40,062 bases of DNA, from positions 1 to 40,062 of the forward strand of contig JAGXLV010000021.1 of the NCBI GenBank assembly GCA_018334495.1, written 5' to 3'. The position numbers were made by a program, and so were the translations under genes. Below the pieces are notes generated by a model. The model did no database searches. It was given only the letters and a program-made list of their open reading frames with translations, and was not told the origin of the DNA. The number at the start of each line of letters is the position of its first letter. The first letter of the stretch is position 1. Below, piece by piece: positions 6,930 to 15,189 of this stretch. Origin of the DNA: Oleiphilaceae bacterium (lineage in GTDB: Bacteria; Pseudomonadota; Gammaproteobacteria; Pseudomonadales; Oleiphilaceae).

Positions 6930-8807
6930 ATGCAGGCTGAACTGATCGAAATTGTAAACCATTTGAGCAGGCATGAGCCGTTTGACGAGTTGCCGGCCAA
7001 GACACTGAACAGAATCGCCGCGAACGTGGAAATTTCCTATTACCGCGCGGGCACGACCATCAGCGACTTTGGCGAACCTGCCACCGACCTCTATTACATT
7101 CGCAGTGGCGCCGTTGACATTTTCCGGCGCTCCGGCGAGCTCTACAATCGGCTCAGCGAAGGCGACATGTTTGGTCAGTTCGGGCTGATGATGGGCAAGA
7201 CCGTGCGCTTTCCCGGCAAAGCCGTGGAAGACACGCTGATTTACTGTATTCCGGCCGACATTTTTCAGGAACTCTGGGAAACCGAACCGCATTTTGCCGA
7301 TTTCGTGGAAATCGAGGACCGAACCCGGCTCCACACCGCCGTCACCAAAAAAGGCAAATCCAGTGAACTGATGGTCGACAAGGTCAGTCGCCTCATCAGC
7401 CGTGCCGCCGTCACGGCCCCGGACACCATCCGGCTGCAACAGGCGGCCCACATCATGACCAAAGAGCGAGTGTCATCGCTGCTCCTGATGGACGAGTCAG
7501 GGCCCAAGCCGGTCATGTCCGGCATTATCACGGACAAGGATCTGCGTAGTCGGGCGGTGGTGGCGGCTTTGCCCTCGGAAACGCCGATCAAGGAAATCAT
7601 GTCCGCTGGAGTCACCACGATCCGCTCCGAGGCCTATATTTTCGAGGCCATGCTGACCATGCTGCACAACAATGTGCATCATCTTCCGGTTATGCAGGGC
7701 GATGAACCCAGGGGCGTGATCGGCCTGGGCGATATCATCCGATACGAATCCCAAAGCTCTTTGTTTGTGGTCAGCAACATCTACCGCCAGCAGAATGTAT
7801 CGGGGCTCAAGGCCGTGAGCAAAGACGTGCGGGACAGTTATGTCCGCATGGTCAACGAGGACGCCAATTCCAAGATGATCGGCAGCGCCATGGCCGGCAT
7901 CGGCCGCACTTTCTGCCAGCGTCTGCTGGAACTGGGCGAAGAAAAGCTGGGCCCGGCGCCTATCCCCTACTGTTTCATGGCGCTGGGGTCCATGGCCCGT
8001 GACGAACAGCTGGTTGTTACCGACCAGGACAACGCCCTGGTGCTGGACAATTCCTTTGATCCGGCCGTACACGACCAATACTTCCTGGAGCTGGCGCAGT
8101 TCGTCAGCGACGGCCTGGCAGCCTGTGGCTACACCTACTGCACCGGCGACATCATGGCCACCAACAAAAAATGGCGCCAGCCGCTGCGGGTCTGGAAGGA
8201 TTACTTTACCGACTGGATCGACAATCCCAAGGCCGAATCCCTGCTTAACAGCAATATCTTCTTCGATCTTGAGGGCATTTATGGGGACAAAACCTTCACC
8301 GAGGAACTCAAAGACCTGGTCGCGACCAAGGCCAGCAAGAGCCAGCGTTTTCTCGCCCTGATGGCGCGAAATGCCCTCAACCGGACGCCGCCACTCGGAT
8401 TTTTCCGCACCTTTGTCATGGAGCAGGACGGCAAGCAGAACGACACCATCAATCTGAAACGCCGTGGCACCGGCCCGCTGTCTGACCTGATCCGCATTCA
8501 CGCCCTGGCCAGCGGCTCCAGGGCCCAGAATTCATTTGAGCGCCTGGAGGCGATTGCCAGCACCAAGTTACTTCCGAATGGAAGCGTGGAAAACCTGAGG
8601 GATGCCCTGGAATTTATCGCCATAGTCCGAATCCGCCACCAGGCCACCGCCATCAGCAATGGGCAGCAGCCGGACAATAACGTCCGACCGGAACACCTGT
8701 CACCCTTTGAGCGGCGTAACCTGAAAGAGGCTTTCCAGGTATTGAGCAACGCCCAGAAATTTTTGCGCTATCGTTACCAGGCCCCAACCGGTCGGCATTT
8801 AGCTTAA
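6930..8807 (+). CDS. cNMP-binding / CBS / DUF294 nucleotidyltransferase-like protein
   Basis: A predicted cytoplasmic signalling protein of 625 residues with no predicted membrane segment. Domains in order: a Crp-like cyclic-nucleotide-binding domain (about 10-125, RAGTTISDFGEPATDLYYIRSG), a pair of CBS domains (about 150-285), a GlnD-like nucleotidyltransferase domain DUF294 (about 315-440, GSMARDEQLVVTDQDNALV with the DxD metal site), and a C-terminal DUF294 helical domain. By family knowledge the NTase resembles those of PII uridylyltransferases, but its target is unknown. The frame opens at GTG 6918, which sits only 1 base after AGGA; ATG at 6930 is a more usual start, though its spacing to AGGA is long (13 bases). 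A DnaQ-like exonuclease follows after 54 bases. Confidence 0.9.
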   Translation: MQAELIEIVNHLSRHEPFDELPAKTLNRIAANVEISYYRAGTTISDFGEPATDLYYIRSGAVDIFRRSGELYNRLSEGDMFGQFGLMMGKTVRFPGKAVEDTLIYCIPADIFQELWETEPHFADFVEIEDRTRLHTAVTKKGKSSELMVDKVSRLISRAAVTAPDTIRLQQAAHIMTKERVSSLLLMDESGPKPVMSGIITDKDLRSRAVVAALPSETPIKEIMSAGVTTIRSEAYIFEAMLTMLHNNVHHLPVMQGDEPRGVIGLGDIIRYESQSSLFVVSNIYRQQNVSGLKAVSKDVRDSYVRMVNEDANSKMIGSAMAGIGRTFCQRLLELGEEKLGPAPIPYCFMALGSMARDEQLVVTDQDNALVLDNSFDPAVHDQYFLELAQFVSDGLAACGYTYCTGDIMATNKKWRQPLRVWKDYFTDWIDNPKAESLLNSNIFFDLEGIYGDKTFTEELKDLVATKASKSQRFLALMARNALNRTPPLGFFRTFVMEQDGKQNDTINLKRRGTGPLSDLIRIHALASGSRAQNSFERLEAIASTKLLPNGSVENLRDALEFIAIVRIRHQATAISNGQQPDNNVRPEHLSPFERRNLKEAFQVLSNAQKFLRYRYQAPTGRHLA

Positions 8808-8861
8808 CGGGCAGCGAACATAAAGGAGTTCACCTTATCGCAATCGGAGGCGCAAGCCCTC

Positions 8862-9602
8862 ATGACTGACCGTCGAAAAGTTCAACAAAGTGGTCCGGTC
8901 GATACCGACCACGCGCAATGGCCCGACCACATGGCCAAGCTGGCGGAAAGCGCCATCAACCCCACGCTCAGAGCCTTTTATCAGGCGGGCTGCGTTGCGC
9001 CAGAAACGCCTATCTCCGAGGTGCCCATGGTTGCCCTGGATTTCGAAACCACCGGGCTTGATCCCGATGCGCACTCCATTGTCAGCATTGGCCTGATACC
9101 CATGACTTTGAAGCGGATATACTGCCGTGGCGCCCATCACTGGATCCTGCGGCCGTCACTGCCCTTGCAGCAGGAGTCTGTCACCATCCACGGGATCACC
9201 CACACGGATATCGCTCAGGCGCCCGACCTGGCAGAAATTCTTGAAGAGTTTCTGCCAGCCATGGCGGGCAAAGTGATGGTGGTGCACCATCGCGGCATTG
9301 AGCGGCCCTTTCTGGATGTGGCCTTGCAGTGGCGGTTGCGTGAGGGAATCGAATTTCCGGTGATTGACACCATGGCGATAGAGGCGCACATCAACCCACG
9401 GCGCAAGTTAAGCTGGATCGGCCGGCTGCGCGGTGGTCGACCGGTGTCGATTCGCCTGCCGGATGCCCGGGCCCGCTATGGCCTGCCGCATTATGCCCCC
9501 CACCACGCCCTGGTGGACGCCCTGGCTTCGGCAGAACTCCTGCAGGCCCAGATACAGACGCACTACTCGGAAGACACGCCTGTAGGAGATCTCTGGTATT
9601 GA
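8862..9602 (+). CDS. DnaQ-like 3'-5' exonuclease domain protein
   Basis: A DEDD-type exonuclease of 246 residues. Exo I is VALDFETTGLDPDAHSIVSI (D60, E62), followed by SVTIHGITHTDI. An Exo II-like segment VVHHRGIERPFLD and an Exo III HHALVDALASAEL with H and D are also seen. It probably degrades single-stranded DNA or RNA ends or a small nucleotide product. It is not the replicative proofreading subunit, because it lacks that protein's usual start and is encoded with a signalling partner. GGAGG lies 13 bases before the ATG centre. The frequent pairing with a cNMP/CBS/DUF294 gene (from memory, also in pseudomonads) suggests a shared but unknown pathway. Confidence 0.88.
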   Translation: MTDRRKVQQSGPVDTDHAQWPDHMAKLAESAINPTLRAFYQAGCVAPETPISEVPMVALDFETTGLDPDAHSIVSIGLIPMTLKRIYCRGAHHWILRPSLPLQQESVTIHGITHTDIAQAPDLAEILEEFLPAMAGKVMVVHHRGIERPFLDVALQWRLREGIEFPVIDTMAIEAHINPRRKLSWIGRLRGGRPVSIRLPDARARYGLPHYAPHHALVDALASAELLQAQIQTHYSEDTPVGDLWY

Positions 9603-9666
9603 AAACAGCCCGGCATTGAGCTCGAAAAAGGACAAGCAGCGCCGCCTGAACCACGGCGCCTGAGAG

Positions 9667-10905
9667 TCAACTGATCGGTTCGCCAACCTGATCTATGTAG
9701 TCCTCGTAGCCGGCTTCGGCCATTTCGTCCTTGGGGATGAACTTCAGTGCCGCCGAATTAATGCAGTGGCGCAGGCCGGTGGGTTTGGGGCCATCCTCGA
9801 ACAGGTGGCCGAGGTGAGAATCCGCCACCGCGCTGCGCAGTTCGGTGCGAACCCCGAACCAGGACCTGTCTTCTTGCGTGACCACGGCATCTTCGTCGAT
9901 GGCCCGGATAAAGCTGGGCCAGCCGGTGTTGGATTTGTACTTGTCGCTTGACGAGTAGAGCGGCTCACCGGACACCACATCGACGTAGAGGCCGGGCCGC
10001 TTTTCGTCCCAGTAGGGATTGTCGTAAGCCGGCTCGGTGCCGTCTTTCTGGGTGATTTCATACTGAATCGGCGTCAGGCGCTCTTTTAACTCAGCCTCGG
10101 ACGGTTTCTCAAAGGACTCGGGATCGAACCCGGCAGCGGCACTGTTCCCCTTGCTATTCTGGCTTTTGCCGCTGCTATCTTTGCTGTTCGTATCCTGGGC
10201 CTTGCCGCCCAGCATTGCTCTGGCCGGATCCAGGCCTTCCGGCTCATATTGCGAGAAGTCCACGCCGTAGTCCTCACCCCAGATTTTTTCCACAAACTGA
10301 TAACGGCCCGAGTTGAAGGTGTAGAGCTTGTAGCGAACCGGATTTTCCTTGTGGTAATCCTGGTGATAGTCCTCGGCCACATAAAAGGTTTCAAACGGCA
10401 CCACCTCCACCACGATGGGCTCATCGTAGGGGCCGGAGGCTTCCAGCTCTGCGATGGCCTCTTCAACAACCTGCTTCTGCTTGTCGTTGTGGTAGAAGAT
10501 GGCCGGCCGGTACTGGGCGCCACGGTCGACGAACGAGCCCTTGGCGTCGGTGGGGTCCATCATGCGCCAGAAACCCTGCACCAGGCCCTCATAGGTGATT
10601 TCCGAGGGGTCATAAAAAACCTGGACGGTTTCGGTATGCCCGGTTCTGCCGCCGGCGACCTGGTTGTAAGTGGGGTTCTCTTCCTCACCACCGGCGTAGC
10701 CTGAAACTGCCTCTTCAACGCCAGGGATTTTTTCAAACCCCGCCTCTATGCACCAGAAACAGCCGCCGGCGAAGGTTGCCACGGCCAGTGAAGGATCCTG
10801 GGGTATGTGTTTGGAGGTCGCCGCTGCATTATCGGCGGCATTAACCTGAAGGCCGAGCAGGCCGGCGACTGCCAGGGCGGCCGCTATCATCATGGCTCGT
10901 GTCAT
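9667..10905 (-). CDS. msrAB: exported MsrA-MsrB fusion, peptide methionine sulfoxide reductase
   Basis: Repairs oxidised methionine in proteins, with MsrA handling S-sulfoxides and MsrB R-sulfoxides. A signal peptide (residues 1-23, ending VNA-A) places it in the periplasm. The MsrA domain (about 40-215) has [19 protein letters not shown] with catalytic C49, plus [11 protein letters not shown] serine/asparagine/lysine-rich linker (about 230-265) joins it to the MsrB domain (about 275-400), which has [33 protein letters not shown] and the catalytic RHCINS (C381). The CxxC zinc pairs of many MsrB proteins are absent; [14 protein letters not shown] replaces one. No thioredoxin-like N-terminal domain is fused, so an outside reductant is needed. 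Confidence 0.95.
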   Translation of the reverse strand: MTRAMMIAAALAVAGLLGLQVNAADNAAATSKHIPQDPSLAVATFAGGCFWCIEAGFEKIPGVEEAVSGYAGGEEENPTYNQVAGGRTGHTETVQVFYDPSEITYEGLVQGFWRMMDPTDAKGSFVDRGAQYRPAIFYHNDKQKQVVEEAIAELEASGPYDEPIVVEVVPFETFYVAEDYHQDYHKENPVRYKLYTFNSGRYQFVEKIWGEDYGVDFSQYEPEGLDPARAMLGGKAQDTNSKDSSGKSQNSKGNSAAAGFDPESFEKPSEAELKERLTPIQYEITQKDGTEPAYDNPYWDEKRPGLYVDVVSGEPLYSSSDKYKSNTGWPSFIRAIDEDAVVTQEDRSWFGVRTELRSAVADSHLGHLFEDGPKPTGLRHCINSAALKFIPKDEMAEAGYEDYIDQVGEPIS

Positions 10906-11084
10906 AAAATTTAACCTCGAATACCGATCGATTGGGCGATCATCCCTCAGTCAGACATTAAGAAAGGCGATTCGTTACATAATCGTGAGGATTATCACCT
11001 CGCAATTCCGTGTATAAGACTATACGAATGGTCAGGCCAATAGGTTTCACTGACCGCCCAACACAATCACAGGACTGCTCCCCT

Positions 11085-11663
11085 ATGACAATCGCCGTTA
11101 AGCTGTTTCATCTTATGCTGCTTGCCCTTCTGCTGGCCGCAGGTCCGGCACAGGCCCAGCAATCGCAACCGCTGACAAATTCTCAAATCGAAAACTTTAT
11201 CGCCAGCCTGAAGGATCTGCGCAGCCTGGACGCGGATTTTGAAAGGTTCGCGCCAGACCTCACCAAAGGCTTCGCCGCCATACCCAATCTCGCCACGTTG
11301 ATTTCAGACGCGGTGGCCAGAATGGCAGGCACGCCTCTCAGGGCTGAACTGGATGAGGTTGTCAGGGACCAGGGTTTCGACAATGCCACAACCTGGGGCA
11401 AAACCGGCGATCGCATTCTCAATGCCTATATCGCCCACCAGGCGGGGGCCCAGGACCAAGCTCTAAGGGATAAGATAGCGCAGGCCGTCAAACGCATCGA
11501 TGACAATCCCGACATGACCGATGCCCAGAAAAGACAGATGAAGGCGCTTATCGGCGGCACGGTTGCTTACGTGGAAGCCATGGTAAGCGCACCACAGGAG
11601 GACATGGAGGCTGTTGAGCCCTATCTTGTTGACCTGAACAGACTTCTGGCAGCAACCAACTGA
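11085..11663 (+). CDS. small exported protein of unknown function
   Basis: I do not recognise the family. The ATG at 11085 begins a clear signal peptide (KLFHLMLLALLLAAGPAQAQQ, cleavage probably after AQA). The frame extends upstream to 11010, but that part has no signal-like character. The mature part of about 170 residues is predicted mostly helical, soluble and without cysteine, with segments such as IENFIASLKDLRSLDADFER and DNPDMTDAQKRQMKALIGG. It resembles small periplasmic helical proteins often annotated as DUF2059-like or hypothetical, but this cannot be settled by eye. It is divergent from msrAB and convergent with the symporter gene. A hairpin follows the stop. Confidence 0.8.
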   Translation: MTIAVKLFHLMLLALLLAAGPAQAQQSQPLTNSQIENFIASLKDLRSLDADFERFAPDLTKGFAAIPNLATLISDAVARMAGTPLRAELDEVVRDQGFDNATTWGKTGDRILNAYIAHQAGAQDQALRDKIAQAVKRIDDNPDMTDAQKRQMKALIGGTVAYVEAMVSAPQEDMEAVEPYLVDLNRLLAATN

Positions 11664-11693
11664 ACTCCCGGGATTCGGCGACCGAACACCATT

Positions 11694-11721
11694 GGGGCCG
11701 GCAAATCCCTTTGCCGCCCCC
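11694..11721. terminator. terminator-like hairpin between convergent genes
   Basis: GGGG-c-CGGCAAA-tccc-TTTGCCG-CCCC forms an 11 bp stem with one bulge and a 4-base loop, placed between the converging ends of the small exported protein gene and the symporter gene. There is no U run on either side, so it may slow polymerase or protect 3' ends rather than act as a classic intrinsic terminator. Confidence 0.4.
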
Positions 11722-11734
11722 CATCGCCGCCTGA

Positions 11735-13114
11735 TCAGCCTATCAGGTTGTAAACAAACACGATGGCCACCCCGATGGGCGTCACGTAACGCACCAGATT
11801 GAACCAGAGTGTGAAACCGGTGCCCGTCAGATTCAGATCCTTCTGCAGGGACTCACGAGCCACAAACCAGCCCACGAAGATCGCGGTCAGCAGCCCGGCC
11901 AGGGGCAGCAGAATGTTGGCGGTAAAGAAGTCCAGCAGATCGAAGATGGTCTTGCCTTCCAGCGCCGGTATCATACCCAGGGGGGCGAAGCCGGACCACT
12001 CATTCAACGACAGGATGGACCCGATGCCCAGCAGCCAGCAGGCCAGCCCCACCAGCCAGGCCGATGACGTCCGGCTCATGCCCCATTTTTCCTCGACCCA
12101 TTCCACAACCGGCTCAAGCAGGGAAATACCGGAGGTCCAGGCAGCAAACATCAACAAAATGAAGAAGAGTCCGCCGAACAGACTGCCCATGGGCATCTGG
12201 CCGAACGCCAGCGGCAGGGTCTCGAAAATCAGGCCCGGACCGGCGCCCGCTTCCAGACCGTTGGCAAAGACGACGGGAAAAATCGCCAGGCCCGCCAGCA
12301 GAGCCACAACCGTATCCATGACGGAGACCGTGATGGCGGTCCGGGCGATGGATACGTCTCTGCCCAGGTAGGAGCCGTAGGCCATCATAATGGCCATGCC
12401 AAGACTGAGTGTGAAAAACGCATGCCCCAGGGCAACCAGCACACCGGTCATGCTGAGGGCGCCGAAATTGGGCCGGAACAGGAAACTGAGCGCTTCACCG
12501 AAGTGGCCGGTGGTGGTGGCATAACCCACCGCAACCAACAGCAGGGCCAGCAGTGCCGGCATGAGTATTTTGACCGCCCGCTCCAGGCCGGACTTGAGAC
12601 CACGTGACACCACCAGAACCACCAGCGCCATGAACAGTGTATGCCAGGCCAGAAGCACGCCGGGGCTGCCCACAAGATCACCGAACAGCTGGCCGATGGC
12701 CTCGGGGCTTTGATCAACAAAGGCACCGGAGGCTGCATGGCCGACATAGGCCGCCGCCCAGCCCCCGATCATCGAATAAAATGACAGAATCAGGAAAGCG
12801 GCCAGCACACCAATACCGGCCACGGCACCCCAGGCAGCCTTTTGGCGATTGCGCTCGGCCATCAGGCGAAAACTGTTGATGGGATTGCGACCGCCACTGC
12901 GACCGATGGTCACCTCCGCCATCATGATGGGAATGCCGATGATGGCAATGCACACCAGATAGACCAGAACAAAAGCGCCACCGCCGTTTTCACCGGTGAT
13001 ATAAGGGAACTTCCAGATGTTACCCAAGCCGACAGCCGAACCGGTTGCGGCCAGAATGAAAGCGAGTCTTGACGACCACTGGGCTCGATGGGGCTGGGCG
13101 TTGGAGTCTGTCAT
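11735..13114 (-). CDS. sodium-dependent transporter, SNF/NSS family
   Basis: Inner-membrane sodium symporter of 459 residues with the LeuT fold, related to neurotransmitter:sodium symporters; bacterial members carry amino acids or related solutes. The signature in the first helix is plain: ILAATGSAVGLGNIWKFPYI followed by TGENGGGAFVLVYL. Further motifs are IGRSGGRNPINSF and AWTSGISLLEPVVEW in the helix-8 region. Eleven to twelve hydrophobic segments are seen. The substrate cannot be predicted. The gene lies alone between the exported protein gene and btuD, with about 113 bases to btuD and no shared function evident. Confidence 0.92.
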   Translation of the reverse strand: MTDSNAQPHRAQWSSRLAFILAATGSAVGLGNIWKFPYITGENGGGAFVLVYLVCIAIIGIPIMMAEVTIGRSGGRNPINSFRLMAERNRQKAAWGAVAGIGVLAAFLILSFYSMIGGWAAAYVGHAASGAFVDQSPEAIGQLFGDLVGSPGVLLAWHTLFMALVVLVVSRGLKSGLERAVKILMPALLALLLVAVGYATTTGHFGEALSFLFRPNFGALSMTGVLVALGHAFFTLSLGMAIMMAYGSYLGRDVSIARTAITVSVMDTVVALLAGLAIFPVVFANGLEAGAGPGLIFETLPLAFGQMPMGSLFGGLFFILLMFAAWTSGISLLEPVVEWVEEKWGMSRTSSAWLVGLACWLLGIGSILSLNEWSGFAPLGMIPALEGKTIFDLLDFFTANILLPLAGLLTAIFVGWFVARESLQKDLNLTGTGFTLWFNLVRYVTPIGVAIVFVYNLIG

Positions 13115-13227
13115 GGGGGTGTCCTGTCCGCGTTATCTGATTGGATGGCCGCTAATACACGAGTGACCGGTGTCGGGATGGGATTTTGCCAGCACGGCAA
13201 GCGTGATGCCAACTTAAAAGCGGAAAT

Positions 13228-13995
13228 TCACGCTCGGGGCACGAACACCGGTGAGCCGTCAATCTCGGCAACCGTCAGGGCCTGATCGTAAAGTGTCTCT
13301 AACGCCTCTGGAACCAGCATGTCCGCCGCCGTGCCCCAACAGGCATCGCCATTGGCATAGAGTAAAAGAATATGGTCACACCAGCGGGCGGCGAGGTTGA
13401 GATCGTGCAGGCACATGACCACCGTGCCGCCCCGGCATGCCTGCTTTGACAACAGGGCCATGGTTTCCACCTGGTGGTGCAGGTCAAGGTGATTGGTGGG
13501 CTCGTCGGCAAGCCAGACGGAAGGTGTCTGTGTCAGTAGCGTCGCCAGGGCCACCCGCTGACGCTCGCCGCCGGACAGAGTGCTGACCAGCCGATCCGCC
13601 AATTCCGACAGACCCAGAGTGGCCAGTGCCTCGTCAACCATAGCCAGGTCCTCTGCGGTTTCCGACTGCCAGGGCGACAGAAAGGGGTGGCGGCCGATGA
13701 GCGTGGTTTCAGTCACGGTGGCGGGAAAGCCGTCATGACGATCCTGGAACAGCAGGCCCAGTTTCTTCGCCACCGCACGCCGGGAAAGGTGGCCCACATC
13801 ATCGCCATCGAGACTGACCTGGCCCGCACGGGGCGCGTGCAGCCCTGCCAGGGTGTGCAGCAGAGTGGACTTGCCAGCCCCATTGGGACCCAGTACGCCC
13901 CAGGTCTGGCCAGGCTCGAAGGCCAGGTCCAGAGGGTAACCAGACGCCCGCCCGGGGATCCGAATCACCAGTTGGTGCGCTCTCAGTACAGTCAT
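13228..13995 (-). CDS. btuD: cobalamin ABC transporter ATPase BtuD
   Basis: ATP-binding subunit of 255 residues of a FecCD-type importer. It has Walker A (GPNGAGKST), the Q-loop (LLFQDRHDGFPATVTE), the signature LSGGERQRVALATLL, Walker B (VWLADEPTNHLD) and the switch histidine (VMCLHDLNLAARWCD). Heme (HmuV) and siderophore ATPases are close relatives. B12 is preferred here because of the Q-loop region and the B12 locus about 7 kb away, but that is inference. The ATG overlaps the end of the permease gene by one base, so both are coupled. No binding protein gene is adjacent. Confidence 0.82.
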   Translation of the reverse strand: MTVLRAHQLVIRIPGRASGYPLDLAFEPGQTWGVLGPNGAGKSTLLHTLAGLHAPRAGQVSLDGDDVGHLSRRAVAKKLGLLFQDRHDGFPATVTETTLIGRHPFLSPWQSETAEDLAMVDEALATLGLSELADRLVSTLSGGERQRVALATLLTQTPSVWLADEPTNHLDLHHQVETMALLSKQACRGGTVVMCLHDLNLAARWCDHILLLYANGDACWGTAADMLVPEALETLYDQALTVAEIDGSPVFVPRA

Positions 13996-14963
13996 CAGCG
14001 GCTCCGGTACAGGAGAAACAGGAAAGCGGGCACACCCAGAAGCGCGGTGATCACTCCCACCGGGAGCTGTTCCGGTGCAATAATGGTCCGCGCCAGGGTA
14101 TCCGCCAGCACCAGCAGAGTGCCGCCGGCGAGTGCGCAGGCGGGCAGAATCAGGCGCTGGTCGTTACCCAGCACCAGCCTCAGCATATGGGGCACAATCA
14201 GGCCCACGAATCCGATGCTGCCTGCCGTGGTCACTGCCACCGCGGTCACCAGGCTGGCCATGATGTAGACCAGCCATTCCAGCGGCCGCACCGAGACGCC
14301 CAAAGCGGCGGCCTGTAATGAACCCCGGGCCAGAACGTTGAGGCTCCGGCCCAGAGGCAGGAGCAGCAGACAAAGCACCAGCAACACCAGTAAAGGCGCC
14401 GCCGGACTGTTGGCATAAGTCAGGTCACCCATCAACCAGTAGAGCATGCCGGGCAGTTGTTCCGCGGGGCTGACCGCCAGCATGAGCGTGATCACCGCGC
14501 CCCAGCCGGCGGCCACCACCACGCCGGTCAGCAACAGGCGTGTCGGCGTCCAGCTGCCGGTGCCGTGGGCCAGACCAAAAACCAGGAGCGTCGACAACAG
14601 CGCGCCGGCAAAGGCCGAGCCGGACACCACGAAAGTGCCCAGCCCCGCGAGCATGGCCAGCAAGGCGCCCACTGCGGCACCGCCGGAAATACCCAGAACG
14701 TAGGGATCGGCAAGCGGGTTACGAAGGAGAACCTGCATCAGGGCCCCGGCCACCGCCAGCAGGCCGCCGGTTGCCAGCGCCGCGAGCGCCCGGGGCAACC
14801 GCAGTTCAAAAATCAGGGTCTGATGAAGAGGATTGCCCTGACCCAGAGCCACCGCGGTCAGCTCGGAAAACGGGATGGCCACACTGCCGACCATTACCGC
14901 CAGCAAAAGCGAGGCGGCGGCCAGCACGGCCAGCAGCGCTAATGGTCCAATAGATCGTTGCAT
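13995..14963 (-). CDS. btuC: cobalamin ABC transporter permease BtuC (FecCD family)
   Basis: Inner-membrane permease of 322 residues with about ten hydrophobic helices. Family motifs are IFELRLPRALAALATGGLLAVAG, then MQVLLRNPLADPYVLGISGGA, then GSIGFVGLIVPHMLRLVLG in the cytoplasmic coupling region, and the C-terminal IIAPEQLPVGVITALLGVP. It pairs with BtuD to move B12 from the periplasmic protein BtuF into the cytosol. No riboswitch core is seen in its 5' region (14964-15189), so any cobalamin control must be different from that of btuB. A heme or siderophore importer cannot be excluded from this sequence alone. Confidence 0.82.
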   Translation of the reverse strand: MQRSIGPLALLAVLAAASLLLAVMVGSVAIPFSELTAVALGQGNPLHQTLIFELRLPRALAALATGGLLAVAGALMQVLLRNPLADPYVLGISGGAAVGALLAMLAGLGTFVVSGSAFAGALLSTLLVFGLAHGTGSWTPTRLLLTGVVVAAGWGAVITLMLAVSPAEQLPGMLYWLMGDLTYANSPAAPLLVLLVLCLLLLPLGRSLNVLARGSLQAAALGVSVRPLEWLVYIMASLVTAVAVTTAGSIGFVGLIVPHMLRLVLGNDQRLILPACALAGGTLLVLADTLARTIIAPEQLPVGVITALLGVPAFLFLLYRSR

Positions 14964-15143
14964 GTACGCGCTTTACCTTGACTGCCCCGGGTTGCAAAGC
15001 CCGCACTTTAGCACATTCCAACGAGCAAACCGGTGCCGCCAATGCCGGTCTTGGGGCGGCAAACACGGCTCAGGGCCGGCACCCTCGCCCCACCGCCGGG
15101 ACAGGTTTCTGCCACGACCCTCATATCGCAGGCGGCGTTCCGG

Positions 15144-15149
15144 TATACT
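15144..15149 (+). promoter_or_regulatory. -10 box of the MATE pump promoter
   Basis: TATACT lies 40 bases before the MATE start codon within GGTATACTCGCGCC, a good sigma70 -10. The -35 region at 17 bases spacing (TCATAT) is weak. Confidence 0.4.
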
Positions 15150-15189
15150 CGCGCCCCTGTAAAGCCTATACACCAGAGATTCATTCATC

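Noticed and set aside
7497..8501. A 334-codon open frame on the minus strand inside the cNMP/CBS/DUF294 gene
   Set aside because: It lies entirely within a well-supported gene with conserved motifs on the plus strand.
14964..15189. A second cobalamin riboswitch upstream of btuC
   Set aside because: No B12-box core (GCTGCCCCCGCAAC type) or conserved 3' segment is present on the minus strand.
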